From Lingula anatina (lineage: Eukaryota; Brachiopoda; Lingulata; Lingulida; Lingulidae): a stretch of DNA of 64,000 nt. The translations under genes were made by a program, and so were the position numbers. The notes beneath the pieces are model-generated. The model was not told where the DNA came from and searched no databases. It saw only the letters and a program-made list of their open reading frames with translations. Below, piece after piece: positions 47,901 through 62,600 of this stretch; positions within the stretch are counted from its first letter, which is position 1, and each line of letters starts with the position of its first letter. The stretch lies in NCBI RefSeq assembly GCF_001039355.2, contig NW_019775423.1:124001-188000 (forward strand), given 5' to 3'.

Positions 47901-49757
47901 AGCAAAGGCTATTATCATCTTCCACATGAAGAGAAAATGGCATCCCCCAGGCCGCTAACACAGCAAGTGGTACCACCCCTGTCTCGGTCCATTGAATTTG
48001 ATGACACAGAAAGTTGGGGTGTTACAAACCAAGATGAGGCGGGGAATGCACATGGCAGTAGTAGTGCAGGACAAGTGAATGGTGCTGAGACTCCCCCAAC
48101 ATCCAAGCTTGTCACTAAGCTCTTCCCACAGTTGAAGCCACAAAAGAAAGCTGTTAGCCCACAGATACAGGTATGTAGAAATCTATTAAAAATTAAAAAT
48201 TTTATATATTTGGTAGCAATTTTTTACTAGCATAACAAGTTTTTTTTTTTTTTTTTTTTTTTTTTTGTATTTTTCATTCTGAATTCAGTTTACATCAGTT
48301 TGGTCATTTATTTAGGCTTAAAATGTATATTATTAATACAGAAAATATTGTGCTTAATCAAAAGTTAAAATGTTTCTGCTCATGTGTGTGCAAACAGATC
48401 ACAATTGAGATAGGTATCGCAATGAAATATTGTTTAATTACTCCAAATTTTCCTATAATACATTTAAGGAGTTGGTGTTGTATGCATAACTGGAAGACAT
48501 CCCCTGCCCTATAAAATATCTGGTTCTGCAATATTTTTTTCTTAGATATTTTGCCTACATATGTGGAATTCAACCCAGTAATACAGGTACTATACCAGCT
48601 ATAAAATGACCACATGTTATGTTTGGAAGAACATGAATTAAAAACCATGTGTTAAAGGGTTAATTACTCTATTTTGATATTGTTTTAAAGCCAAACCAGC
48701 AGCAGATGGTCCAGATCCGTCAGGCAGAGGTGGGCAGTGGGGTACAGTCCAAGGTCCTCAGAGACAAACTGATGGAACTGGAGACAGAAATTGAGAGATT
48801 CAGGCAAGAGAATGCTGCCCTAGCAAAACTGAGAAAAGAGAGGGAGGAGGTTAGTAATGACATTGTTATTTATTCTTATTAATTTATTTCACTGTTTAAT
48901 TTCCAATGATCAAATGTATTTTAGAAAGAGCAAACATTGCAACTTTTATTACTTAGAATCAAATAAAGTTAACCTATGTTTTTAAAGCAAGTTGGTCATG
49001 TTTGCCAATAATTAACTTGTAGAAGAGGGTATCATTCCTCAGACTGAGTACAATTATTCTCTGAGGTGTCAAATGCTATTTGAGGTTATCTTCACCAGCA
49101 TTCACAAAACTTTAGAATCTATTTCATTATCATACTTCTAATAAAGGGACTGGAAAAACTGAAGAAAGAGATGGCTGAATTTGAAAAGCAAAAGGCTGAA
49201 GAGCTTGAAAGGCTGCAGGAATTTAAAAAGCAAGAAATGAAAAAGTTGAAGTGAGCCTGTTATTTTTTTATTTGCCAATGATCTGAGTAGTTTTCATAAC
49301 TATATCATGCAATATTTTAGTAGAATAATAGTTACAAGGGGTTATATTTGTATTTATCAGACCAAGGTGATAGCATTTTCTTTTCAATTTTATGAAAATG
49401 GTTTGTATTTTCACCTTTTCTTTCAGAAAATGAAATGTATGGATATTTTTTTTTCATATTTCTAGGCATGAGAAAAAGGTATTTGAGCAGTACCAGAAAA
49501 CTGCCAGGGCACTTCCAGACAAGAAAGAGAGAGAAGAAATAGAGATGTTGAAGAATCAGGTATATAAACAGATTTTTAAGGAAGATTAAATTTTCGGTGT
49601 TTTCTTTTACTCAAATCCAAACCAGACAGAGAGAGTGACATGTTGAAGAATTAGGAATATTGACAAATATTTCGAAATCTCTTAGAAAGATTGAATTTAC
49701 AGAGTTTTTAGGAATATTGACAAACATTTCGAAATCTCCTAGAAAGATTGAATTTTC

Positions 49758-49794
<37 letters not shown>

Positions 49795-50716
49795 TTATCT
49801 TAAATACAATGTGGTATTAAAACTTCTTTGTTTCTACTCATACATGATTATTATTCTATAGTATGAAGTATTTACATTTAACTGAAGATTTTTTAAAGAT
49901 GATAAATGTGCATTGAAATTGTAATATTTGTTTTTTTACCTTGGTAGCTATCAGAATTACAAGAAGAACTGAAAAGAAAAGAGTCGCGTTGGACAGCCAG
50001 CACCACTAGACTGCGTGACAGGATACAAGCTGTGGAAGTGGAGAATTTTGAACTGAAGGAAGAGGTGAAGATTTTAGAAAGAAGAAGACTGGACAACTGG
50101 CAGAAAGATCAAGTAAATAAGGTACTGTATATATCGTATCACCCTTGCCAAGTCATAGTATGGTTTTAATCTGATATACGTAATCTTGGCCTTAAAATTA
50201 GATTTTTTACACATGGTTAGTGCTGGGAACACCAGACTAAAACCCACATGATATAGACTCATTATGTTTAGACAGAATAATTTTATTAGATAGTTGATGG
50301 AATAATTTTGTTAAATCTTTAACAAGTTTCCATTATATTCCAAACACTGCACTCACATGACTGAAAATGCCAAAAAACTGTAATAAATATACTTTCAAGA
50401 TACTTTGGAACATTTGTACTGTACAAGATATTTAATTAAAACTGCACTTATTATTTCTGCTTTCCTCAAATCTATATTTTCCATTGGATTTTCAAAGCCC
50501 ATATTAATACAAGATAGAAAGTGTTGCATTGAAGGTCAAAAACATTTAACAATTTGTTTTCAGAAGGAATCGAGTTTTTCTCAGCCATTTAAGAAGCCTG
50601 CAATTGTGCAACAGAAATTGGAGGATCAAGTGAAACCTGACTTGAAAGAGGAGACCACAGGTAAAAATGTCAAACTTTAAATGGATAATAATATTATGAC
50701 ACTTCTATCCTTGTAT

Positions 50717-50767
<51 letters not shown>

Positions 50768-53137
50768 TTACAATGTTTTTAGCAAATTTTTTTTTAAAAA
50801 GTGTTCAAGTGTAATTTACAACTTTTTCTTAATACAAACACCTAGGTATTTGTTAGAAGTATTTTTATCAATGTTTATTCTAAGTGACAAATCCTACAAT
50901 TTAGTTGTATTTATTTGTGTTTCAAGTAGAGAAGAGCATGCCCCCTCCTGTCAAAGTTCCCCAGAAGAAAATGGCTACTAGCCAAGTTGGTCAGGTATTG
51001 ATAGCTGAGGACACCCCACGTAGACAACCCACAGCTGTACAGCAAAGGTTACTTTTGACAATTTTAATATTCTTTTTTCGATTTAATGTTAATAATTTGA
51101 GAATGAAGTGACATGAAGTATCTAATCATTGACTTTACCTTGGAGTTTTCCTTTGAATATATATTTTTCTTGAGCTTGATGTGATTTTTTTTTTTTTTTT
51201 TTGGTGGGGAGGGGGGCAGACATGTTTACAATATATTCTAAATTATTTATTTTGTAATCATAATCAATAATTTTAAGCCACAGTAGAAGAGCTTCTTCCA
51301 TATTTTCATCTGGTTATTGGGCTTTGTATGTTTATTGAGTAATTATGTTTTCTCTTAGTGATGACCTGCACTCGGATACAAGCTCAGAGGTGGATGCCCA
51401 GGAGGACAAGAAGTCAGTCCCCAGGAAAAGAGTCCTGCTGAACACTAAACATATAGACAAGGGGAGTGAGGACTATGAAGAGATTCAGCATCCTGATGGA
51501 AAGGTAGAATGAGTTAGCATACCATACTAGGCATTAGGTTCATTATATGTAATTTAAATCAATTTTAAACAATTAAACTAGAATTGGAAGGAAACGAACT
51601 CAAAATGATGTTACTATTTTCACTGACCAAACTATTAAGAAGAGGTATATATAAATTGGACGTGCACTGAGAGATTTTTCTTTTGTTACTAAAAACAGTA
51701 AAGACACCTTCACGTAATTCCAAAATGTACTCAGTAATGGTTATCTCCACAAATTAACTGTCATTTATATCATGTAGCTTGAGAGAATCTACAGCAATGG
51801 TGCCAGAGAAATCCTGTTTGCCAATGGAACAAGGAAAGAGATCTCAGCAGAGGGACAGTATATCATTGTGTCATTTTTCAATGGAGATGTCAAACAAATA
51901 TTGCCAGATCAGAGAGTGGTATGTTTATTGAAGGAAGCAGTGGATTCTGCAGCTTTTTTATTTATTTCAAGAAAATTTTGTACGATTCATTTACAATGCA
52001 ATGAATTCTCCTGACATTTCACATAGGAAAAAAAGCTAATAGTCTCTATGCACTTCACTTTTTTTTTATTTCATTACCAAAAACCTCTGTAACTGCCCTA
52101 GTGTTAAATGGTGTCCCATTACTGACAGCAGTATATTCTTCCACACTTAGGTTTACTATTATGCAGATGCCCAGACCACCCACACTACATACCCAGATGG
52201 CTTGGAGATTTTACAGTTTCCTAAGTAAGACATCTTCTCTGTGCACTGTAAACTTTTTATTGACCGTTAATTTTACTTGCTTAGTTTATCTGATGGTGGA
52301 TTTACTAGGACTTTTATCTGTCAGCTGGTGGATGACAAATGACACAGCTGCTTGGAAATGAATTGGACCAAACACACTCCTTACACTTACACTCTTTGAA
52401 CTTAATAGACTTAAACGTTTTTTGTAAGTCTTGTATATTTTGAATTATAAGGTATTTTTCTAATCACTTTGGAATTGCTTTTGTTGGCTTAACTTGCATG
52501 AGTATGCTTAGAGATCACCATTTATCCACAATTACAAGATTTCATATTTATCAGTCTGTCAACTTCCATTGTAGTAACCAAATGGAAAAACACTACCCTG
52601 ATGGCACCAGGGAGATAACATTTCCAGACCAGACCATCAAGTACCTGTTTCTCAATGGGACAGAGGAAAGCATCTTCCCTGATGGTACGGTAATCAGGGT
52701 AGACAAGAATGGGGATAAAACTATGGAGTTTCCCAATGGACAGAGAGAGATACACACACAGCAATACAAGGTATGTTGTTTATCAGTTTGTCTAGTGATT
52801 TGGGATTTGTGTTAAAGCTGAGGGAATTCAGTATTAAAGGAGCAATTAACTAAAATTAATATGGTGAATTGATTACATATTTATGTAAGAGATTTAAGTT
52901 TCATTTCATTAAAGATTTTATGTAGTAACTGATAGATAAAAATAGTGTTATAGGACAAATACTTATTTCATATTATATAATTAGCTCAATTGTTGTGCTT
53001 CCAAATCTTAGAAAAGAGAATACCCAGATGGAACAGCTAAGATAGTTTACCCTGATGGGAGACAGGAGACAAGATATGCCAATGGCAGGGTGCGCATCAA
53101 GGACAAAGATGGGAACATTGTCATGGACAGGAGGTGA
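41933..53137 (+). CDS. CENPJ: CPAP / SAS-4 (centromere protein J), centriole assembly
   Basis: 23 coding exons join in frame into 1486 residues: 41933-42749, 42982-43176, 43479-43621, 43902-44225, 44511-44553, 45126-45181, 45369-45554, 45803-45942, 46185-46275, 46473-46598, 46874-46983, 47372-48170, 48691-48849, 49147-49250, 49466-49559, 49948-50121, 50564-50660, 50927-51047, 51359-51503, 51778-51918, 52151-52224, 52575-52770, 53012-53137. Human CPAP has 1338. Order: a Gly-Ser-rich N-terminus, a Gln-rich coiled segment ([12 protein letters not shown]) like the tubulin-binding region, [37 protein letters not shown]...SFSSNSS, a long acidic exon, coiled coil (1011-1187), and the C-terminal TCP10/G-box beta-repeat ([31 protein letters not shown]). 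The family controls centriole length; the G-box binds STIL. Confidence 0.93.
44570..44916. mobile_element. TTAA-flanked MITE in a CPAP intron
   Basis: A perfect 17-base inverted terminal repeat, AGGGATAATAACTCTTC at the left (44574-44590) and its complement at the right end (44896-44912). TTAA directly abuts both ends, as expected of a piggyBac-type target-site duplication. It is 347 bases including TTAA, with no coding capacity. The interior GCCAAAA...ATGAATTTTCCTGG resembles a stretch near 12507, so related copies exist in the window. Confidence 0.75.
48240..48266. repeat. Poly-T run
   Basis: 27 consecutive T in a CPAP intron. Confidence 0.95.
49653..49793. repeat. 57-base tandem repeat followed by a poly-T run
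   Basis: AGGAATATTGACAAA begins at 49653 and again at 49710, giving two near-identical units, followed by about 32 T (49762-49793). The units resemble the end of the preceding CPAP exon plus its donor (around 49540-49600), suggesting local duplication of an exon-intron junction. Confidence 0.8.
50716..50769. repeat. (TTTA)n microsatellite
   Basis: About 13 tandem TTTA units in a CPAP intron. Confidence 0.95.
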
Positions 53138-53745
53138 CACACAGCTATAGGAATGCAATCTTTTTTTCATTTTCCGTCCATGATATTTTTATATAAAATC
53201 ATGTTGGAATTACCTTTTTTTGACTGAAGGATTTACTCAACATACACTGGAAAGGAGTTTTCAACTTGAATTCCACATTTCTGTTAATTGGCATAACTTC
53301 AGTAGGACAACACAATACTTCAATTCATGTCAGCCATTAAAAATTTAGTATTAGTCACCTGCACCTATTTATATATATTAAGAAGTTTAATTTACGTTGG
53401 CAGCTTTTATCACAAAAGTGATGTGCTTCCACAACAAAGTGTTGGACAAATTCATGCTGTGATAACATTTGTGGGTTTAATAGGTAAAACTTAGTATACA
53501 GACTTCAACTGCTTATTTTTTATGCATGTAGATTTATTTATAAGTTCCAAGTTTATGCATTGCCCACTTTTGATTTGTGATGTATACTGGCATACGTGTA
53601 TGTTATGGACTTATGAAATAGATGTATGCGTATAAATGTGAGGTTTGTAATAAGGCTGTCAAAGTCAAGATAAGGGTTGCAATGTTTATGAACCAAAGTA
53701 TTGTATATTATGTAATAATGTTTAATAATAAAACATGCATTACCA
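53138..53745 (+). other. CPAP 3'UTR with AATAAA
   Basis: AT-rich noncoding sequence after the TGA at 53135-53137. The AATAAA at 53727-53732 is the best polyadenylation signal. Confidence 0.5.
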
Positions 53746-56674
53746 TCACACACACTTCAAACTTTTTTAGTTTTCTTTCAAAGAAAAGAGACAAAAATTT
53801 GATTAAAAGCATTTTATGGCAAACATATAACTTTATAAACATGTCCAGTGTGATAATACAATTCCATCATATTGGCACAACGGTTACAATTTGAAAAGGA
53901 AAGAAATGTATACACAGAACCAAGATTTTTCTACTTATCTATCTCTAGACCTGTACAAACTACTAATTACTATATATTACTACCTGTGCAGTCAGCAAAC
54001 TAATCTAGTATTTACTAAGTTAACCATAATACTTTATAGTTAAGGTTCTTCATTTACATGAATGAATAATTTTGTTTGAATGCATTACTTTTAAAACTTG
54101 GAACATGAAAATATAACAACAAAAATTACTCATAAAGATAAACTCCAGCCAAATGGTCCATTTGGCACACACCATAATAAAGACGAATGATAGTTTTGGA
54201 ACACATTGATTTATGGTGTTCATTTTGCCTAGTTTTAGTAGTACGAACAATCACAGTAATTTCAATTTATTTATTCTTACAACTGCTTTGTCTATTCAAA
54301 ATAATCATGATCACCAGTTGTATTAAAAAGGTATCATGTTCAACCACTCTCTAATCAATTTTGATGAAATGCTGACTGCAGGCAACAAACTGCCAGATTC
54401 ACAAGGTGTGGTATCATTAACTTCATGTATTTTACTCCCATCTCAAAAGACAATTTCCTCCTAACTCTACTAATCAATACTGCATTTATTTTATCTTAAT
54501 AAGTCCAACTTGACCTTCCTATGTGGTGAAACATAACTCCCAATCAATACCATATACAATACTGTACATCTCTATGTGATCACGTGTAAGGTTGTCAAAG
54601 CATTTCTGTGTTATGTGAATGAGGTCTTGATTTAGTAATGATCTTTCTCTGTATCTACTTCAATTGTAAGTTTGGTAACTCTGCATACAAAATTGCAACC
54701 AAACTGACCTGATAAAATTTTATGCAAATACAGGCAGTTTGGGTTGGCTCATAAAATTGAGTTACATATAAACTGGATACAGTAGTTGAGCATGCATCAC
54801 AAAAGAAATATACATAAAAACCAATGAGCAAAATGAAGCACCTGAAAAGTCGTAAATTAATTAATAAAAATCTTAAGTAACAGACTTCATTTTAACAAAT
54901 ATGTGACAACATACACATGTACATCTCTCTTGTGTATTTAGTCTTGTCTTCACTACATGTAAAAATCTATCTACACAGTTTGACTGTTTAACTAAATTAA
55001 TCGACAACAAAGTTTTTTTTTAACAAGTAGTGCAAGTATTTTCAGTGCATTTTTAACTGGATTTTTCTACAAAAAATATTTTCTTGATATTTAAAAATTA
55101 TTAACAGAATAGGAATAAAATGGTTTTGAATACAAATGTATCAAGATGATCATAGAATTAAACATGAATGAACCCAATTACTTTGGAATTCATTCTTTTT
55201 GCACAATTTCAGAAAGGCAAAATACATTTTGGAAATTTTAATTTTTTTATAAACTAATTTATCGGCAAAAGTACCGTAGAAATTAATTACAGTGCTTATC
55301 TTTTGTTGATAAGATAACATAAGATCTGTGTGTATGCTGCAGCAATACTCTTACTAGCTCTGAACAGAAGCTGAGCATGCTTTACAATATACAATCCAAA
55401 GGCTGCTAAAAATAGACTCAAATAATCAATGCATAGGATCAGGCTGTTTGGGGCTGGGGGGAGGAAATAGACTATGACTTGTACTAAATCTTTGACATGC
55501 TTCATGAAAAATCTATTGCAACCAACCGGTGCATGCAAAATTAATTTTTAGTAAAGTATATGAAAAGATTTAATTCTATTAATTAAGATTTTGGACAAGT
55601 CTTTTATGGGTTTCTTTGGTATATATGATAATTTGTATTAAAACAAAAGAGGTGTAAAACATTTAGGCCAATTTTACTGTTAATGGTTCAAGTCTTAGTA
55701 TTGGACTAATTTTAGGGTGGAAATATATCAAACATCTGACATACAGCACTCAAAAAGAAAATTTAAGACAAAGAGTGATATATATCTTTAAAATGCTTGC
55801 TGATTTTACACATTTTCTCCATTGTCCAATACCAAGACTGCACCATCTAACTCAAACACTTTATCTCATTTCCCCCCACTTATACATGCCATGTGCCATC
55901 CTGACAAGGTCCATGCAGTAGGATGAAATTGAGATAAAGCTGATGAATGTTTGTTTTAGTTACTTGCATGTTCACCAGTCCAGGAAATCATTCTGTGAGA
56001 GACACAATGTAGGGATTTTCAAAACGTTTCTTCAAACAGGACTGCCACATACATGATCAATATTTCATATTGTGATTTTCCAGTATCAAGTTCTTTTCTA
56101 TGCCACTAACATTACACATACCAAAAGGATTCACTGAATGACAATATAAACCCAGAATAAAGCTAAACACTATAAATGGTTATCATGCCTGTATAACAAT
56201 CTATTTCTTTACTTAACTTACAGCATATAAGAGAACTTGGATTGTAATTTGCACTGTTACAGAACATCTTAAAACACCAAAATAACAGGTACTGAAAAAT
56301 CTTGAATGAATCTTTTTCCCGTGGAATTCAAAATTCTGGCAGATAAGCTTTCCTTATAATAAAAGTGCTAGGTTAATGTTGATGCATGTGCTAAAAGAGG
56401 AGGACAAACAAGATTTTTCAATATTAATGCAAATTTTTCAATATCAAAATGAGAACTGTTATTTAGTGACTGTATTATAAACAGTCACAGTGTCCTTGGG
56501 GTTTCAAAGCAAATTGAAACTTCCTTGTTTTTCATCCATCTTTTTCGAATCTGATAAACTATCCCATGCTGCAAAATACACATTGTACAGTAACAGTAGC
56601 TGAGAGGCCAGCTACCCTAAGCCTGAAAGCATCACAGACAGAAACCTTGGGGTTAATCCTTGTAGATCAACTTC
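53746..56674 (-). other. Probable long 3'UTR of the Ig-superfamily gene / intergenic
   Basis: No exon-like frame on either strand. The stop of the minus-strand Ig gene is at 56675, so part or all of this may be its 3'UTR; minus-strand AATAAA candidates (TTTATT on plus) occur around 54265-54275. Confidence 0.35.
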
Positions 56675-59600
56675 TTACAAAACCTTGGTGTGCAGGAAGC
56701 AGGTACACAAAACCAGAAGTGAACTCCATACTGTCAATCCACCAATTCTCTGGGAGGATCCTGTGGGACCATCTGTCACCGATCCAGCTATAAAATAAAA
56801 TCATGTATTTATCGTGATTGTTCCACTTTTACATTACTGTTACATGGAATAATTGTGAGTAGTTAATTAATGTTACCATGCACAAAAGCTGCATAATTTT
56901 GCTTTACTGTTAAAATTGATGCATACTTTTAAAGAAGGCATTCCAAAGAAGGATAGATACATTTTATTTGTTAAGCTCTAAACAGTTTTCATTACTGCAT
57001 GACATGTTTAATATGTAAATACTTCAAAATTCATATTGAAGACACATCTACAGTTTTAAAATGCTTCCACAACCATCACTAAACAGCTAGGTTAGTAAAT
57101 TACCTAATTCAGAAAAATGCGGCATTTAAAATATTTTGCTAGTAAGAACAGGATATAAAGTTAGCTCCAGAAGACAAAAAAGAGACCTGTTAGGTATTTA
57201 ACTGAAATGGAATTGTTTTAATGGGCCAACATGAAAATTGGCTTTGCAGCCAGACTTAAAGCAAGCCTTGAGGTGGACAATATCCAAATATGCCTCTCTA
57301 TAGGTTTCTGCCTCTTTAAAATGTAAAGCAACTACATTTTAAGTATTGTTTAAGTAACAGTGCACATTACTACACTATAAATGAAAGTGCACACAGAAAA
57401 GAGACAAATGAAGTAGACTAATCATGATGAAAAATACCAAGTTTAGCAACAAAATATATCTACAACTTTCAATACAGCACTATAGGGGGGGGAGTTGAGC
57501 AGCAGCCAACCTGTGGAAAACCCTGTTCCCTTTGACCCAAAGGCATATGATGGTGGGGTGATGGTGATATTATCTGCAGGAAACAAGACAACAGTTTAAG
57601 ACAAGTCAAATCAACAGTATATATATATAGTATGAATACCAATCAGCAGCCTACCACTGCCCTGCCACTGTCTTACTGCCTTACATATAAATAAAACATA
57701 ACATTCCAGTGATAAACATGCACTTCCTTGTTGTTTTTTTTTTCTCATTGTCTTTAGGCCTTTATCTGTACAACTTAAATATTACTTTGAGTTTGGTCCA
57801 AGTCAATAAAAAATTTAGGTATTTTTAAGTATTCCAAAGCCATCATGACCATAAATTTCTATTTAAGGTGAATATATTCTACTCGTACTGTGCTCATGTA
57901 AGGATAAGGTTATGTTCTAGAATTTCCATAATAAGCAGTGAGACAATAGTGACAGGTGCAGTTACCACTGCAACATTCTTTTGTACTCAAGCCACCATGC
58001 CTAGATGAGTGGAGAGCATGCACGTTAATTTGTTCCAAAATGGTCCATGTAACCATATCTTGTTAACCAGTGTAACATGCAATAAATATGTATATGTAAT
58101 GTGCCACAAAAACACTGCATCATAGAAAAATAGTTTTTCATGATTTTTGAAATTGCTTCATCTTTTAATTTTCCTTTTCCATTAATGATAATCACTTATA
58201 GTTATGTAATATAAAAATATATAAAATTTCAGCAAATATGTTTAGCATAACAAAATCTCTTCAGATATTTCTATGATGTAGAGTTTTTTCATAGTAAAGC
58301 ATGCAAACTGCAAACATTTCTTCCAATGACCTGAGTGTTATCAACATAGCATGCATCTGAAAAAGTTAGCCCATGTCCCACAAGATGCAGAACTCTTGTC
58401 TGTTTGAATAACATGCAAGGGGAGATACAGAATACTGCAGCTGCAAACCATCAAAATACACTTCATATGGTCTACCTTCATTTTGTTCTCTAGGTGCGGG
58501 AACAGTGCTAGTTAGACCTACATCTAACACTGCAGAAGGTTTAGAGGAGGTTTTATTTTGGACAGGGATAATCTTCTCCACAACAACTGGCAGTTGTGTT
58601 GTTGTTGTTGTGCTACTAGACGTTGTAGATGATGATGATGATGTTGACATTGTTGTCGTTGTAGTACTCCTTGTTGTTGTAGTTGGCTCTGCAACAAAAG
58701 GTTGTTTTCTTTTTGTTGGATGTAACTGGGGAGTTGTAGACCCCAAATAAAACACATGCTACAGTATGTACTAGCTACAAATGCTTCTAATTCCCTTCAT
58801 GTAATTACTGTAAATATGCAATAAAATAAAGTGAAATGATACTATACTAAAAATCTGTGCTCTGTGTGTGTTTGTGTGCATGTGTGTGTACACATCTGTT
58901 AATTTTAAGTATGATACAAAAGTAATTGAACATTCTTATAATGTGCATTGATGGCATCTATACTATATAATGTACATATTGTTATGTCCAGAAATCTATG
59001 TGCATTCACTTAAAATGACTAAAATATTTAAACATTGCTTAATTTTTAAAAATAATGCCTTTTAAAGCCAATATTAATTTTTTATAAACATTATGCCTTT
59101 TTAACTCAAGGTACAATGTCTTCCTTGTTTTAAGCTATCATTCTGCTCCCCCAAAATATTCAATCCTATAAAAATAATGAACAATGTACACATATTGATT
59201 TTACATCTACATTCAATTTGAAAATAAAATGTTAAATGCCATGCTTTGGAAGGTCAAATAATTTTCAGAGTCCAGATAAGCTGTAAAACTGCAAATAGAA
59301 TGCAGCACAAAACATTCCCTTTGACAAAAACTTGAAAATGGAAAAGCAATAAGAAATGGAAATAATTAATAAATGATAAATAAATAAATAAAATTCTAAA
59401 AAAAAAGAAAACAGCTAAAGCTATTAAGGGGGAATGGTACACTTTCCATGTTTGAGGCTTTATAATAATTCAAATTTAAAGGGGTTTAATTCTTTGTAAT
59501 TACAAAATGAAACAAAATACGCCACAAATGTTATACTTATACCTTCTTATTAGGGCAAGATATTTGAAATTATGCAGTATATCTTCCATGGAATGTCAGA

Positions 59601-62600
59601 CCAAAGAACAAAAGTCTGTTTTTTAAATCACATTAAATTTTTTTCTGAAATTTAGACCAATTGTTTTGGATCACAAGGGCCATATAAACTGTACAAGATA
59701 TATTTATATTTAAACAAGATATTGGATTATTTGAAAGAATTGTGCAGGAAACTCTTAAAAAATATAGGGGACACAAAATATTGAAAAAAGTAAACCTTTT
59801 ATGTGAAAACATATTATAATATCTTATGTACAAAATATCTTTTCAGGGTTGGTTGCCACAGCAATGCATGCTGTTAAATTCAAAACAAACCACTATGCTG
59901 TGTGAATGTGCTGAATCTTATTTTTCAACATTGTTACTTATTTCAAAGAGACCAAGATGAACTAGTTTTTTTAATTCTAATGTTTACTGTGTTTACCACT
60001 TACTTTTGGACAAGGAGACAGTGGCTTCATCTTGTCCTTCTTCGTTGGCAACTACAAGGCGGTAGTCTCTGAAGTGTTCCTCACTCACATCATGGATGAT
60101 CAATTTGACAGTGTAGTTAAAATTGCTCACCTGCAAAGTAATATTGTTCAAAACATTACATCTTCATAAAAATATATGAGAACATTATGCAAGCCTTTTC
60201 CCTAGCTTCTTTAACAAATGAAACACTGTGACACTGGCTTTCTGTCTTTACAACAAATGGTGAGTTCACACAGGCAATAATATAAACCACTTTGACATTT
60301 TCAGTCTACTGCATTTATCAGCCATGTACCAAGTAAGCAGTATATTTTTAAATGGGTGTTGCTGTGTAAGAGTGCTTTTCCTCATTTCTGAAGATGTAAA
60401 CCCACTTTAAGTGTATCATCTGGTTTCAAGTTTATGTATAAAATGTGTTCACAATACAATACAATACAATACAATACAATACAATACTCACAGTAGACAT
60501 GCTGCTATATGCCCCTAGTGTTTGGTCTCCTGTGAGGTTGATGATGCTGCTGTCAGATTTTGAAAAGGACCAAGTGATACTATCAGCAACTGGGTTAGAT
60601 AGCACATGACACACAATGCTGAACGTCTCCTCACCAACGGAGGCTTCCACTACATCCGCACACTTAACTTTAGGCTTAGCTGAAAGCATAATCATTTCAT
60701 TAATTTCCTATCATAAAATCCTGAAATCACTCATTTATTATTGATAATTCATCCCATTACCATCTGCATCTATTTTACCCTAAATATGGTGATGTAAAAG
60801 GACATTCTAAATGACACAATAATTGTAATTGAATATTTCACATTTCTATTTTTACAGCCCTTCATAAAAGATACAGTGTATATACTGTACGTGGTGTGAG
60901 AATTATATTTTTGGCAAAATCATTCTTCACAAGCTTTTCAGGTACTTTTATTTTCAGAGAATTCTTTGCATAGAATTTTCAAAAGATAATTTCATAAATT
61001 TTAGTTTAGTGTCATGCATTATCAATTAGACATCACCTACCAGTATGTATACTGAATATTCATATTATTACACTACAATTTGAATGGATCTGTAAACCAA
61101 TTGTTCCAAAAAGGTTTTAGATATGTGACATTACAGAAATTGAAACACATGAAACACATCCACAATGACATCAACCCTAACCTTTCATTCCAATTATGAC
61201 ATTGGATTCCATGTCCAGGTAGTTAGGAGCAGAGGCAACACACCTCAGCTTTTGATTATTGTCCGATGGGCTCAGCCGCAACACACTGGTGCTAAGAGTG
61301 ACCGTCTTACTCTGGATAACCAGACCTGCATTGTCTTTTTCAGTTGCTGAAAAAGTCATCAATTTTTCAGAGGTAAAGATTTAGTTTTAAATCCTGATGA
61401 CATCAATAAATGAGATAAGCCAGCTTTTCATTTTACAAATGTGTGGAATACTTCAGTCTTAATGGATACCTTGCTGCTGATGTAAAATTGGAAGGAAGGA
61501 CCAAAACTTTTGCTTCACCAAATTTATGAAGTAAAACATTCATGATTTCTCAAAGGCATTTACTCACAGACTTCTTGAAGATTGTAAGACCTGGTCACTT
61601 CCATGTCCCCTATCATGACCTTGACCTTTGGTGAGGTTCCAATGGCCTTTACCTCACACTCCAGACCATCATTGTCTCCAAACATTACATACTGGCCATT
61701 TGCCAGAGGAAAGGACTGTCCACTTATGGTGGTTCTGACCAGTTTGACATATTTAATAGGACCTAAAGTGAAATTATAAACAGTATTAGTTGATTGTTGC
61801 AAATACAAGCACATGTACATGTTTACATGCAAGTCCTGCAAAAGCTTGATTTTTGCTTATTCTTGAACCTACATCTATGGACTAGAAAGGTTGAGGTTCT
61901 AAGTCACAAATTGAAAATGCCAATATGTAAAAAATTAAAATTTCATAAAAAACTGTATAACTTCCAGAAAATTCAACCAATCAGACTTGTTTTCCAACTA
62001 AGGCTGAATTTAAGTCCTGTTTTTTCCTGTAACTTTGAGAACAGTTAGTGATATGGTTTTCCTTTAATGGTCACTATGGTGGTATTGCCCAAAATAGGAT
62101 TTCTTTAATTATGATGCAATATTACATAATGCTTTAACTAACAGCATAATCACCGCCAATCTTTAATAATGCACTGCAGGTAACATGGATATTTAGAAAA
62201 TGTGTCTAGCAAAGGTCTTCAGTGTCTGTACATAATAAAATATTCATTAAATCGAGGTTGAATATATAATAATTACAAAAATATGCATAAGTACCAAAAA
62301 CTTTCAGCTCTCCCAAAACCATCTGGCTGTTAACTCTGCAGCCAATTGCCCCTGCATCTTCAGGCTGAACAGCTGGAAAATTGTGGTGAAATAAACATCA
62401 GAATTACAAAGGTCAACAACGAAGAATTGTTTCATGTGCCTGTGCAATTAAGCAATTAATTTTTCTTTGGGATGATGTTAAATTCTACATTTTTGTTAAA
62501 ATTCAAGGAAAGCATATCATTGCATGGATATAGCAGAAATATATGACAATAATTGAATATGACAAGTAATTTCATTGTAATAATAGTCGAAGAAATTGAA

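Noticed and set aside
47660-47905. Ser-rich minus-strand frame
   Set aside because: Antisense shadow of the acidic CPAP exon.
58505-58750. Val-rich plus-strand frame
   Set aside because: It is the reverse complement of the Thr-rich Ig-gene exon.
59254-59442. Hydrophobic minus-strand frame that could be a membrane segment of the Ig gene
   Set aside because: AT-driven composition from simple repeats, and the gene already has a phase-correct hydrophobic C-terminal exon at 56787-56675.
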